Assembly: GCF_037975245.1 (NCBI RefSeq)
Contig: NC_092576.1
Span: 14,421,111-14,485,110, forward strand
Direction: 5' to 3'
Origin: Apostichopus japonicus
Lineage: Eukaryota > Echinodermata > Holothuroidea > Aspidochirotida > Stichopodidae
DNA length: 64,000 nt
The position numbers and the translations under genes are program-made. Of the stretch, positions 13,157 to 25,795 are shown one piece after another. The notes beneath the pieces are model-generated. The model ran no database searches and was not told the DNA's origin. It worked only from the letters and a program-made list of their open reading frames with translations. Numbering within the stretch: the stretch's first letter is position 1; every line of letters starts with the position of its first letter.

Positions 13157-14203
13157 GATACATGATTTAAACAGATCTACGAGTTCAGTAATTAAAGGAT
13201 ATAAAACAGACCCATATTTGACGGGTTGATTCCTTACTGAATCTGCCGATATTTGGTGCGGGGTCTTTCCTTTGAACACAGTTGTTTTGAATTAATAGAC
13301 TTGATCAATTCTCAACCCTAATTTTGGTTTATAATCAATAAACAATACAATGAAATGTGTATAAGATTATGTGGACGGTCCACATAATCCGCTCGTACAC
13401 TTACGATTATATATTCCAATTGAGATTACGTGTGTTAGAGAAAAAAAAAGACGTTAATACTACTATATGAATATATTCAATACACTCAGTACACATGATT
13501 TAATTAGATCTACGAGTTCGGTATATACAGGATATAAAACAGACCCATATTTGACGGGTTGATTCGTTAGTGAATCTATCGATATTTGGTGCGGGGTCCT
13601 TCCTTTGAACACAGTTATTTTGAACTAATGTAGTTGATAAATTTTAAGCCCTAATTTTGGTTTATAATCAATAAACAATACAATGAAATGTGTATAAGAT
13701 TATTTGGACGGTCCACATAGTCCGCTCGTACACTTACGATTATATATTCCAATTGAGATTACGTGTGTTAGAGGAAAAAAAGACGTTAATACTACTATAT
13801 GAATATATTCAATACATTCAGTACACATGATTTAATTAGATCTACGAGTTCGGTAAATACAGGATATAAAACAGACCCATATTTGACGGGTTGATTCCTT
13901 ACTGAATCTGTAGATATTTGGTGCTGGGTCCTTCCTTTGAACACAGTTGTTTTGAATTAATGTAGTTGATAAATTTTAAACCCTAATTTTGGTTTATAAT
14001 CAATAAACAATACAATGAAATGTGTATAAGATTATGTGGACGGTCCACATAATCCGCTCGTACACTTACGATTATATATTCCAATTGAGATTACGTGTGC
14101 TAAAGAAAAAAAAAGACGTTAATACTTCTATATGAATATATTAAATACCTTCAATACACATGATTTAAACAGATCTACGAGTTCGGTACATACTGGATAT
14201 CAA
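13157..14203. repeat. Satellite 1 monomers between complex blocks 3 and 4
   Basis: Three monomers, the duplicate of 6,243-7,290. The only obvious differences are A-tract length changes. Confidence 0.92.
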
Positions 14204-16201
14204 ACAGACCCATATTTGACGGGGTGATTCCTACCTGAAACATATCAAGATATGAGGGTGTGTAGCCCTTATTCAGAAGACCGTTATTGTGAATTAATGT
14301 AGTTGATTAATTTTTAATATTTTAATTACGGTTTTAGTTGTAATCAATTAACAATACAACATCATACGTATAATATAATGTGGACGATCCACATAAACCG
14401 ATTATACAATTACGATTATATATTTCATTTAGGATGACGTGGATTATTAAACAAAAACCTCAATGCTACTATTGCATTCCGGGGGGCTCTTTAGCACAGC
14501 AGAGAATACTGAGAGATGTTCCTTTACGGAAATGTCGTGGTTATATTCCGTTTTTAACTGCATGGTTAACCGTAGTAACTAGAGACCAGGCCATATTACA
14601 GTAACTAGAAAATAATAAATCTCTGGGTACAAATATTTAGTAAATACTTTTTAAGAAAAAGTCACCCAGGAAAGAACCTGGGCACGAAAACCAAACTACC
14701 AAACGACTGATCCGCTCTCAGCCCCAGTCCCCTTGCATCGGGACTGTGACTGTGTGATCATCGTCAGGTGTGTATCACCATTCCCTAAGGGAACAGATAC
14801 TACACATGATCTTAGCCAAAAGGCCGAGAATATTTAGTAAATGTGAATGCGAACTTATATAATAGATTAATTTCAAAAATTGACACGGTGGTGACACTCT
14901 GGTACATATAATAAGCAATAAAACAATACAACATGTGACGTAAAATCTCTTTAACTATTTCATTAACAACAACAACATTATCCCCCCAAACATATGCAAA
15001 TATGTCGTAGACATTAAACTCACTGATAATACCGTTTTACTAAACCCATAACTCTCTTAATTAGACTATAAAACACATCAATAAGCATTTAACCATCCTA
15101 AATTACATCCCACTTGACTATAAATATTCATGACATGGCTGGCTATGTAGCTAAGTGCACCGCTTACTACGGATGAGTATAAAAACCATTCACGTTACAC
15201 TACTATCCTAATACACACTATTTTCTTAACAGCTTCGTTTTAAACAATTAATATTTGAATGGTTATGAGTATTATCTTACAGGATAAGGGTAATAGTAAG
15301 TTTTATTTTCAAAGGCTTTTTAAGTCGGGGGGGGGGGGTAAGGGTGCGGAGGGGGGGGGGCAGCAATACCATCCATAACTTTGCACCGGTGGTCATTGAG
15401 GTCAGTTTACAGGAGTGGTTCATTTCCAATGTTTCCAATTAAAGTTGAGATCAAGTTTCATTACTATGTAGGTAAACCGACTTCCATGCACAAATTTAAT
15501 ATGATATGGCTATCTATTTTTAATATCAATATTTCTATGCTCAATGACACATGATATAGACAGATCTATAACTTCGGAAAATAAAGGATATAAACAGACC
15601 CTTGTTTGACGTAGTGATGATTAACTGAAATATTTCGAGATTTGAGGGTTTGGCCCTTGTTCAGAAGGCTGTCAGTGGGTATTAGATTAGCTGATCATTT
15701 CTGAATATATTCAAGAGGAGCTTTGCTTAAGAATCAATATGTTATACAATATCATGTGTCTCAGATTATGTGGACGGTCCACATAATCCGCTCATATACT
15801 TACGATTATATATTCCAATTGAGATTACGTGTGTTACTAAAAAAAAAAAAACGTTAATACTACTATCCAGATACATTCTATAGACCAAAAGAAAATATTT
15901 AGGTTGTGATCTTTCTTAACCAGCTGCTTTTATGACAATTTTTATAAACGGTCAACAGTATTATCATACTAATATTAAGGGTAATGGATTGGGGTTATTC
16001 TTTTGGGGTTTCCTATAATAATCCCAACCCATGTAAAGAGGATTGTTGATGCCAGCTTACAAATGTGTTTTTTTTTTTTCAATGATCCCAAATAACGATT
16101 TGTTGAGAATAAATTAACCTAAAGGAAAACCGTATGACATGCCAAAAAATACATATTTGATAACGTTATCTGTTTTTAATATTAATCTTGATATGCTCAA
16201 T
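14204..16201. repeat. Satellite 1 complex block, copy 4 (with SINE)
   Basis: Duplicate of complex block 2, offset ~6,914 bp, SINE included. An extra G near 14,482 opens a 74-codon frame absent from the sister copies. Confidence 0.9.
14646..14828 (-). mobile_element. SINE with U2 snRNA-derived 5' end, copy 2
   Basis: Same 183-bp element in the same site, with the same 14-bp flanking repeat (14,632-14,645 and 14,829-14,842). It was copied by the 6.9-kb duplication rather than inserted independently. Confidence 0.85.
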
Positions 16202-17907
16202 GATACATGATTTAAACAGATCTACGAGTTCAGTAATTAAAGGTAATAAAACAGACCCATATTTGACGGGTTGATTCCTTACTGAATCTGTCGATATTTG
16301 GTGCGGGGTCTTTCCTTTGAACACAGTTGTTTTGAATTAATAGAGTTGATCAATTTTCAACCCTAATTTTGGTTTATAATCAATAAACAATACAATGAAA
16401 TGTGTATAAGATTATGTGGACGGTCCACATAATCCGCTCGTACACTTATGATTATATATTCCAATTGAGATTACGTGTGTTACAGAAAAAAAGACGTTAA
16501 TACTTCTATATGAATATATTCAATACATTCAATACACATGATTCAAACAGATCTACGAGTTCGGTAAATACAGGATATAAAACAGACCCATATTTGACGG
16601 GTTGATTCGTTAGTGAATCTATCGATATTTGGTGCGGGGTCATTCCTTTGAACACAGTTGTTTTGAATTAATGTAGTTGATAAATTTTAAACCCTAATTT
16701 TGGTTTATAATCAATAAACAATACAATGAAATGTGTATAAGATTATGTGGACGGTCCACATAATCCGCTCGTACACTTACGATTATATATTCCAATTGAG
16801 ATTACGTGTGCTACAGAAAAAATACATTAATACTTCTATATGAATATATTAAATACCTTCAATACACATGATTTAATTAGATCTACGAGTTCGGTAAATA
16901 CAGGATATAAAACAGACCCATATTTGACGGGTTGATTCCTTACTGAATCTGTAGATAGCCTATTTGGTGCTGGGTCCTTCCTTTGAACACAGTTGTTTTG
17001 AATTAATAGACTTGATCAATTCTCAACCCTAATTTTGGTTTATAATCAATAAACAATACAATGAAATGTGTATAAGATTATGTGGACGGTCCACATAATC
17101 CGCTCGTACACTTACGATTATATATTCCAATTGAGATTACGTGTGTTACAGAAAAAAAGACGTTAATACTACTATATGAATATATTCAATACATTCAGTA
17201 CACATGATTTAATTAGATCTACGAGTTCGGTAAATACAGGATATAAAACAGACCCATATTTGACGGCTTGATTCCTTACTGAATCTGTAGATATTTGGTG
17301 CTGGGTCCTTCCTTTGAACACAGTTGTTTTGAATTAATGTAGTTGATAAATTTTAAACCCTAATTTTGGTTTATAATCAATAAACAATACAATGAAATGT
17401 GTATAAGATTATGTGGACGGTCCACATAATCCGCTCGTACACTTACGATTATATATTCCAGTTGAGATTACGTGTGCTACAGAAAAAAAACATTAATACT
17501 TCTATATGAATATATTAAATACCTTCAATACACATGATTTAATTAGATCTACGAGTTCGGTAAATACAGGATATAAAACAGACCCATATTTGACGGGTTG
17601 ATTCCTTACTGAATCTGTAGATATTTGGTGCTGGGTCCTTCCTTTGAACACAGTTGTTTTGAATTAATGTAGTTGATAAATTTTAAACCCTAATTTTGGT
17701 TTATAATCAATAAACAATACAATGAAATGTGTATAAGATTATGTGGACGGTCCACATAATCCGCTCGTACACTTACGATTATATATTCCAATTGAGATTA
17801 CGTGTGCTACAGAAAAAAGACGTTAATACTTCTATATGAATATATTAAATACCTTCAATACACATGATTTAAACAGATCTACGAGTTCGGTAAATACTGG
17901 ATATAAT
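16202..17907. repeat. Satellite 1 monomers between complex blocks 4 and 5
   Basis: About five monomers. The right edge of the 6.9-kb duplication lies near 17,440, where similarity to 10,530 breaks down. Confidence 0.92.
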
Positions 17908-19707
17908 ACAGACCCATATTTGACGGGGTGATTCCTACCTGAAACATATCAAGATATGAGGGTGTGTAGCCCTTATTCAGAAGACCGTTATTGTGAATTA
18001 ATGTAGTTGATTAATTTTTAATATTTTCAATTACGGTTTTAGTTATAATCAATTAACAATACAACATCATACGTATAATATAATGTGGACGATCCACATA
18101 AACCGATTATACAATTACGATTATATATTTCATTTAGGATGACGTGGATTATTAAACAAAGACCTCAATGCTACTATTGCATTCCGGGGGCTCTTTAGCA
18201 CAGCAGAGAATACTGTCAGATGTTCCTTTACGGAAATGTCGTGGTTAGGTTCTGTTTTTACCTGCATGGTTAACCGTAGTAACTAGAGACCAGGCCATAT
18301 TACAGTAACAAGAAAATAATAAATCTCTGGGTACAAATTTTTAGTAATTGTGAATGCGAATCTTAATAATATATTAATTTCAAAAATTGAAACGGTGGTG
18401 ACACTCTGGTAAATATAATAAGCAATAAAACAATACAACATGTGACGTAAAATCTCTTTAACTATTTCATTAACAACAACAACATTATTCCCCCAAACAT
18501 ATGCAAATATGTCGTAGACATTAAACTCACTGATAATACCGTTTTACTAAACCCATAACTCTCTTAATTAGACTATAAAACACATCAATAAGCATTTAAC
18601 CATCCTAAATTACATCCCACTTGACTATAAATATTCATGACATGGCTGGCTATGTAGCTAAGTGCACCGCTTACTACGGATGAGTATAAAAACCATTCAC
18701 GTTACACTACTATCCTAATACACACTATTTTCTTAACAGCTTCGATTTAAACAATTAATATTTGAATGGTTATGAGTATTATCTTACAGGATAAGGGTAA
18801 TAGTAAGTTTTATTTTCACAGGCTTTTTAAGTCGGGGGGGGGGGGGGGGTAAGGGTGCGGAGGGGGGGGGGGGCAGCAATACCATCCATAACTTTGCACC
18901 GGTGGTCATTGAGGTCAGTTTACAGGAGTGGTTCATTTCCAATGTTTCCAATTAAAGTTGAGATCAAGTTTCATTACAATGTAGGTAAACCGACTTCCAT
19001 GCACAAATTTAATATGATATGGCTATCTATTTTTAATATCAATATTTCTATGCTCAATGACACATGATATAGACAGATCTATAACTTCGGAAAATAAAGG
19101 ATATAAACAGACCCTTGTTTGACGTAGTGATGATTAACTGAAATATTTCGAGATTTGAGGGTTTGGCCCTTGTTCAGAAGGCTGTCAGTGGGTATTAGAT
19201 TAGCTGATCATTTCTGAATATATTCAAGAGGAGCTTTGCTTAAGAATCAATATGTTATACAATATCATGTGTCTCAGATTATGTGGACGGTCCACATAAT
19301 CCGCTCATATACTTACGATTATATATTCCAATTGAGGTTACGTGTGTTACTAAAAAAAAAAAAACGTTAATACTGCTATCCAGATACATTCTATAGACCA
19401 AAAGAAAATATTTAGGTTGTGTTAACCAGCTGCTTTTAAGACAATTTTTATAAACGGTCAACAGTATTATCATACTAATATTAAGGGTAACGGATTGGGG
19501 TTATTCTTTTGGGGTTTCCTATAATAATCCCAACCCATGTAACGAGGATTGTTGATGCCAGCTTACAAATGTTTTTTTTTTTTGCCAATGTTCCCAAATA
19601 ACGATTTGTTGAGAATAAATTAACCTAAAGGAAAACCGTATGACATGCCAAAAAATACATATTTGATAACGTTATCTGTTTTTAATATTAATCTTGATAT
19701 GCTCAAT
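17908..19707. repeat. Satellite 1 complex block, copy 5 (no SINE, more diverged)
   Basis: Same order of parts as the other blocks with more point differences. It lacks the SINE. It has the longest G tract of the five (about 18,834-18,873). Confidence 0.9.
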
Positions 19708-20545
19708 GATACATGATTTAAACAGATCTACGAGTTCAGTAATTAAAGGTAATAAAACAGACCCATATTTGACGGGTTGATTCCTTCCTGAATCTGTCGA
19801 TATTTGGTGCGGGGTCTTTCATAAGAACGGTTATTTTGAATTAATAGAGTTGATCAATTTTCAACAATATTTTGGTTTATAATCAATAAACAATACAATG
19901 AAATGTGTATAAGATTATGTGGACGGTCCACATAATCCGCTCGTACACTTATGATTATATATTCCAATTGAGATTACGTGTGTTAGAGAAAACAAGACGT
20001 TAATACTTCTATATGAATATATTCAATACATTCAATACACATGATTCAAACAGATCTACGAGTTCGGTAAATACAGGATATAAAACAGACCCATATTTGA
20101 CGGGTTGATTCGTTACTGAATCTATCGATATTTGGTGCGGGGTCATTCCTTTGAACACACTTGTTTTGAATTAATGTAGTTGATAAATTTTAAACCCTAA
20201 TTTTGGTTTATAATCAATAAACAATACAATGAAATGTGTTTTAGATTATTTGGACGGTCCACAGAATCCGCTAATACACTCACGATTATATATTTCAGTT
20301 GAAAGTACGTGTTACAAAAAAAAAAGACGTTAATACGATGTGATTTCTTTCAATGCATTCATTACACAGTTCTAATAAAAAATAAAGGATATAAACAGAC
20401 CCTTGTTTAACGGAGTGAAACATTTATATATCTATTTTTAATTTGAATTTGTCTACGCTCAATGACACATGATATAGACAGATCTACAACTTCGGAAAAT
20501 AAAGGATATAAACAGACCCTTGTTTGACGGAGTGATGATTTCATG
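19708..20545. repeat. Decaying right edge of satellite 1
   Basis: Two recognisable monomers (to about 20,330) are followed by scrambled monomer pieces. The palindrome is degraded (GATTATTTGGACGGTCCACAGAATCC near 20,245). Increased divergence at the edge is typical where a satellite array meets unique DNA. Confidence 0.8.
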
Positions 20546-20945
20546 AAATCAGGGACGTAGCTAAATCCTGATGATTAGGAGGGGGGTGGGGGTGTAGGCT
20601 GAAATTCCAACTGGATAGGTTTTGGAGCCAGAAAATTTCGGCTGCTGTTTGTCCCCCCCCCCCCCGCTCTACTCGCCAACATTCACATATTGAATACCAC
20701 TGGCCCTCACTTCACAAACTTCTTTATCACTCTGGTTAAGCAAAGCAGGTAAGCAACTGAGTAAAGTTATCTGTTTGAAGGCTTATAGACTAATGAATGC
20801 AAAAGCTATGTTAATGTAACAAAAGGAACACTTTTTATTTTCAACAAATTATATTCGACGACAAAGTGAGTTACCCAAAATACAGAGCTTTTATTGGCAC
20901 GCTTAATATTTTTTCTTTGAGGGGGGGGGTGGGGATATTTATCAC
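20546..20945. other. Unique DNA with G/C homopolymer runs
   Basis: No gene is seen. The segment opens with CAGGGACGTAGCTAAATCC, resembling one end of CAGGG-type DNA transposons, with no matching second end found. It holds poly-G (20,580-20,592), poly-C (20,653-20,665) and poly-G (20,922-20,937) runs. Confidence 0.5.
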
Positions 20946-20949
20946 TCAC

Positions 20950-21290
20950 ATGAAATGTTTTAATTGTTCACTTCATTCCAACTGAGCATTCGGAATGAAG
21001 TGAACAATTAAACATTTTGCAGAAAAATGTTGAGTTGACGAGATACGATAAGTTGGCAATTAAACATTTTTCAGAAAATGTTTCAATTGCTCAGATGGAA
21101 TGAAGTGAACGATCGGAAATTTTGCAGAAAAATGTCAAACTGACGAGATAATGATAAGTTGTCAATTAAACATTTTTCAGAAAATGGTTCAATTGATCTG
21201 TTAAAGCAACTGAGCAATCCAACATTTTCTGATTTTGATAACATTTTATCTTGTTACTGAAAAATGTCAAATTATGGGGCAAAGTTTTTG
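20950..21290. repeat. Inverted and tandem repeat cluster
   Basis: An imperfect inverted repeat brackets a short loop: AATTGTTCACTTCATTCC (about 20,961-20,978), then GGAATGAAGTGAACAATT (about 20,991-21,008). The right arm then starts a roughly 120-bp module (GGAATGAAGTGAAC, AATGTT/AATGTC, GACGAGATA, GATAAGTTG, CAATTAAACATTTTTCAGAAAATG) that occurs twice. It resembles a decayed foldback or MITE. No transposase is present. Confidence 0.6.
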
Positions 21291-21554
21291 TTATGTAGAC
21301 GGCACTTTTAAAGCTTCCGTAGATTAGCATTGAGCGTTTTTTGTATACATAGGGACAATGTATATCCTGAACTTACATGAAGCTAGCGAACAGGGAGTAT
21401 TCAAAATCGTACGAAGTTTTGTATGGTGGAGTATAAAGATCGCGTGATACAATTTCTCAATGTGACAAGGAAAACGTGGTAAAAATGACTGATTGAAGGT
21501 CAATGTTGACCGAAAATTTTAGGTCACTCACAAATTACAAGAATATGTGAAAAT

Positions 21555-21614
21555 GAGAGTGCGACAGTCGGAAAAATGAGAGTGCGACAGTCGGAAAGTC
21601 TGACTGTCGCACTC
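21555..21614. repeat. Direct repeat plus 13-bp perfect hairpin
   Basis: The word GAGAGTGCGACAGTCGGAAA occurs twice, 24 bp apart. The second copy pairs with a downstream reverse complement: GAGTGCGACAGTC (21,580-21,592) with GACTGTCGCACTC (21,602-21,614), a 13-bp stem with a 9-nt loop. Confidence 0.75.
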
Positions 21615-22834
21615 AAATGTCCAACTATCGTCAGTTTTACCAAGATTGGGGGGGCCGGGGGGTTATCTATTTTTAATTTGAATCTATTTATGCTCAATGA
21701 TGCATGAATTAAACAGATCTACCAGTTCGGTAAATAAAGGATATTAACAGACCTATATTTGACCAGTTTAAGTCTTCCTGTAAAATATCGAGATTTTATG
21801 GGTGGGGCGTCCCTCCCAGATTCTTCTTGTTGTGAATTATAGTAGTTGATAATTTTTTAATATTTTCAATTACGGGTTTGGTTATCTGGAAATGGTATTT
21901 ATAGTAAGCAGTATACTTTTCTGTATCGTACATATATTGCGATGGGTACTTGTCTACATTTAACGTGCGATTCATCGCTATACGTGCATGATATAGCCTA
22001 AGCCTTTGGTATACTTTCTTCTAATATCACTTGACGGCTTATTCAAAGAAATCGGCAGTGCAAAAAAAACGGACTGTTTAAATTTGATCTCTGACTAATC
22101 TATGAACAAGAAAATAGACCATGGGAATCGTACAAGAGAACATTTAAAACGGGGGCGGGGGTTGTAGGAGGTTGGAAAAGGATTTGCCCAAATTTAAGCA
22201 GAAATTACTGAAAAGGTATCAATCCCCTCCCCGATAAAGTGTTACTTCATTCTTTATTTTTGATGCGAATAATGAAGATTAAGTGTGCCTTTTATATAAC
22301 TATATGAAGGTACAAACATAAACTTTTAGAAAAAAACACCAAGTAAACATTGATTTTCATGTTGACATCATTTGAATTTCAAGACATCTTTTATATGTAC
22401 TCAAAATTCGAATTATTGTTAATTGTTTGTTTATTTATATAGGCCTTTATGTTTAGATGGGGCAACAAAAAAAGAAGTTTAAGGTATGCTGTACATAGAA
22501 TGTCTGAAAACAATTTGGAGAGTCCAGACCTCCAGGAATTAGTACTTTTTTTAAATCTTTACGAAACTTTCCTAACGATAGGATTTAAGGGGCCAATGCA
22601 GCAGACCTGCCACGAACACGTTAATGCACATGCATATTTGGTTGGTTGCAAACTTTCAGGCAAATTTTGAAGAAATAAATACTAAAAAAAGGTGTAACAA
22701 AAAATATACAAACACTGATCACTGTATTTATCATCAACATTTAGGAAAACATGCATGCATTCCATTTCTGTCATTTTGCAAGCTTATTATTGATCAAGGA
22801 CTGTCAAAATAAAAAAAATTGTACATCATAAATT
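21615..22834. other. Unique AT-rich DNA, no supported gene
   Basis: A monomer-1-like remnant (CAGATCTACCAGTTCGGTAAATAAAGGATAT, about 21,713-21,743) shows that satellite 1 pieces are scattered beyond the array. A G-rich run lies at 22,150-22,166. Short open frames around 22,449-22,812 show no splice context or recognisable motif. Confidence 0.5.
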
Positions 22835-22980
22835 TCAAGATTGAACATATGCAGTACATATACTTATATGCAGCTGTGCAATGTCGTTTGTGTTGGTTGT
22901 TAGCGATACTGCTGTCATGGTGGTTGAATAATTATCCTCTTCGACATTGTCGCGTGTTATGTTTGCTACTCGCTGTACGC
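22835..22980 (-). CDS. Candidate terminal exon, protein unrecognised
   Basis: Minus-strand segment of 2 nt plus 47 codons plus TGA. It is preceded by a strong pyrimidine-rich tract and an AG (GCTGTCTCCAAAG|GC). The peptide begins VQRVANITRDNVEEDNYSTT and has the balanced composition of real coding DNA, with CpG-containing codons unlike the surrounding AT-rich DNA. It needs one base from the exon before it (phase 1), the same requirement as the exon at 24,827-24,996. It could be an alternative last exon of the same gene, part of a neighbouring gene, or a chance frame. No function can be assigned. Confidence 0.35.
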
Positions 22981-24826
22981 CTTTGGAGACAGCGTAGAGC
23001 ATGAAGCAGAAAACAATGCGAAATTTACAGAACCTTTAGAAAAGACATATTTTACATGGAATTTTTTATTCCTGTCGAAAGCAGCGCCATTTGACTTCCT
23101 CCCTAGCATGATAAATTTCTAACACCTTCAAATAGTTTCAGTTAGGCTTATTGAACAATTCAAGATCAATATCAATATATTCGAAGCGAATTGCTTAGCA
23201 AAGATGGTAATATAAAAGGAGTTGTATCAAAGGTATACGACACATAAAAAACAAAGTTTGTGCCTTCAAATTCTTATTGAGCAAAGCAAAAGAAAACCAA
23301 GAAAAAGATCATACACAACAAATATCATCAGGTTGCTTTAAGTTGGTTTATCTCTTCCAAATAGTTTACAAAGGTTAATTAAAATGAAAGAAGTACAGTG
23401 TTACACATGAACACAGGATATTGGTCTTGTTTTAATTAACATTTAATAAAAAAAGGACTACCATCTCAAAATATCAAAATCTTAACTGATATGAACACCA
23501 AAACATTTAATACAAAAAAGCACTACATCTCAAAATATAGACTGATATGAACATTAAAACATTTATAAAAAAAAGTACTACATCTCAAAATATCAACTGA
23601 TATGAACAACAACAAAGAATGGGCAAGACTACACCAATGGTGTTGTCATCTACAGCAAAATATATAATGAAAACCTGCACTCAATTTAATCCCCCTGCCT
23701 GTCCCCAAAGCCCCTCCCTGCTCACCTCAATACCCAATATTTAATAGTCTTACTAACACAGTTATAGCAATCAAACTTTCAGCTTTGCATTCATTCAAAT
23801 GTATGATGTTGACTAAGCTCTGCCCACTAGTTTAATAATATGCATAATCCTACTGACATACAATTTGTTCAATAGTTCCTGTGCACCACATAATACATGC
23901 TGTAGGAAAAGGACCATATACATTAGGCAAAAATATAACTATGTCATATGACGATCTTTCAATATGTTATCATAGGACATTAATCACTCATTAATATGAA
24001 TGACATATATATGCAAAAATGACAGGGGATAAAGGTTATGGTCCAATTGAAATATTTGTACCACAATGAGAGACATATGTCTATATAAAAAATATCAATT
24101 TTAAATTTTGGCACAAAACAACTTCATTTGCACCATCTTCCATAGTTTACTAATACCTCAGTTTATTAGTAATGCTATAGATTGAGAAATAATAAGCAGT
24201 TCTCCCCAATCCCTTCACCTTTAATTCATTAATTTATTCAGTCCTGAGAGACCTGCAATAGGTTATCGATATGCCACCATCTGCATCTCCACTCTTCCAA
24301 CATGAAGAGTCTCTTCCAATATCATCTGTATCAGTTTGTACAATAATGGGTCAAATATCTTTTCCAACAGATACATTGTCCTGATTCCCAATAAATTAAT
24401 TGGGGGATTTTTTTTGGTTAGGACGGGATGAGCTATGAGTTTATATTGGACGGGGTAAATCTAATATGTGTGAGGTGAACTTAGTTTCCATAAAGTAAAT
24501 TTATCTTTGATGAAGAAAATTTCTTTTTGAAGAGTACAGTAAGTTTTGATGTGATTTAGTAAATTTATATTTGATGGAGTAAATTTATTTTTGATATCCA
24601 AGTAATTCTTTTTATGAAGAAATTTTCTTTTCTATGGAGAAAATTTCTGTAATGTGTAATGTAATGTAATTTACTTTTTGTTCTTGTTTTTGTGGTAATG
24701 GCCGTCCATAGCCACTCTCATCCAGCTCAAATAAATGACTTTGTAACTGTTCCAAGTAGTTATTTTTGCCCATATATGGTGGTTAAGTCATATGGATGAT
24801 TTTCAGCTACACATGCCTACAATGCC
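22981..24826. other. AT-rich noncoding stretch
   Basis: No convincing exon. The 23,440-23,600 part has three degenerate copies of a ~55-bp unit (CATCTCAAAATAT, ACTGATATGAACA, AAAACATTTA). The 24,460-24,660 part is a degenerate repeat of GTAAATTTATTTTTGAT-like words. TTTATT at about 24,585 would be AATAAA on the minus strand, about 240 nt beyond the stop codon of the exon above, and could serve as its poly(A) signal. Confidence 0.45.
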
Positions 24827-24996
24827 TCATGCTTCTTTAAACCAGTCAAACAGCTTCCATGGAGCAAAATAAATTTCCATCTTTTTGGGAATGGCTTCCA
24901 CCAGGGAGCTGCTTCCATTATTGAGCTCCAAGCAACAGATGACCAGCTCAATGTATTCAGTTGGAAGGTCTTTATTGCTGTTCAGTTCATTGTGTC
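24827..24996 (-). CDS. Terminal coding exon of the minus-strand gene
   Basis: Minus-strand exon of 2 nt, 55 codons and TGA. The acceptor is well formed: a T/C-rich tract (TTTCTTTTGATCCTCCATCTATG) precedes TACAG|GACACA. The peptide starts HNELNSNKDLPTEYIELV and ends IYFAPWKLFDWFKEA. It looks globular, acidic-amphipathic and helix-rich, with no signal peptide or membrane segment in this part. Its first two bases (GA) must be completed by a single base from the exon before. The satellite 3 cassettes end in exactly one such base, a G, giving a Gly codon. I do not recognise the family. Intermediate exons cannot be excluded. Confidence 0.6.
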
Positions 24997-25790
24997 CTGT
25001 ACATAGATGGAGGATCAAAAGAAACAAAAGCAATGTATTTACACAACAAGTTTGGTATAGTAGATATAGTTATTACCTAAATTAATGCTCCTGAAACAGC
25101 AATCAAGTTTTATGATGAATGAATTAGCAGTTCAGAACAGTTTTTATCAAAATAGAAATAAAAATTATCATTGGGAGAGAAGGCTATTGGTTTGAACCCC
25201 AATTGTCATTGCGTATTCACATTTCAGTAAAGAAATAATCCAGATATGGAGCATATTGTTTGATATTAAGTCATGTACAGGTACCTAAAAGTTAGGAATT
25301 TAAGCCAAGTCAGTATTAAAGGAATTGTCTGGTGGAAGATTTTGATACATTGTCCTTGTAGTTATTATTTTTCTCTTTCTAACCATGTAAAAATTGTCCC
25401 CATTCGACATTTTCTTCTTGTAGAAATCTGGTTTTCAAATTCACCAGTTTCTCACCAAAAGTACCGTTTGTTCGAACGCTTCAATATGGTGTTTGACGTA
25501 GTGCTTGCAGATAGGCAAAACAGGCGACTTGAAGTTAGCACTCCCAATTCCGCAGCAAATTAACTCACGTGTAAGCACATTGAATTGCCTCATATATATA
25601 ACGTACATACTCGCGAACGTATATACTACGATGCTCAGTTGGTGTACTTGTATAGCGTTACACATAGTACACTCACACTCAAGCCACAGTTCATTAACTG
25701 TTCTTCGAACTCGCAGAAATAAAATTCACGGATCAAATTAACAGTAAAAGGAAACTTATAAAGTATTCGTTAAACCGAAAGATGAAACTT
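24997..25790. other. Presumed intronic DNA next to the terminal exon
   Basis: No supported gene. A plus-strand acceptor-like tract (CATTTTCTTCTTGTAG near 25,405-25,420) precedes an open stretch to 25,563, but no donor and no recognisable peptide follow. An E-box CACGTG lies near 25,566. Confidence 0.4.
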
Positions 25791-25795
25791 GGCGG

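Noticed and set aside
14380-14604. 74-codon plus-strand frame in complex block 4
   Set aside because: Open only because of one extra G compared with the four sister copies.
25185-25215. tRNA B-box-like GGTTTGAACCCC
   Set aside because: No A box, acceptor stem or anticodon arm around it.
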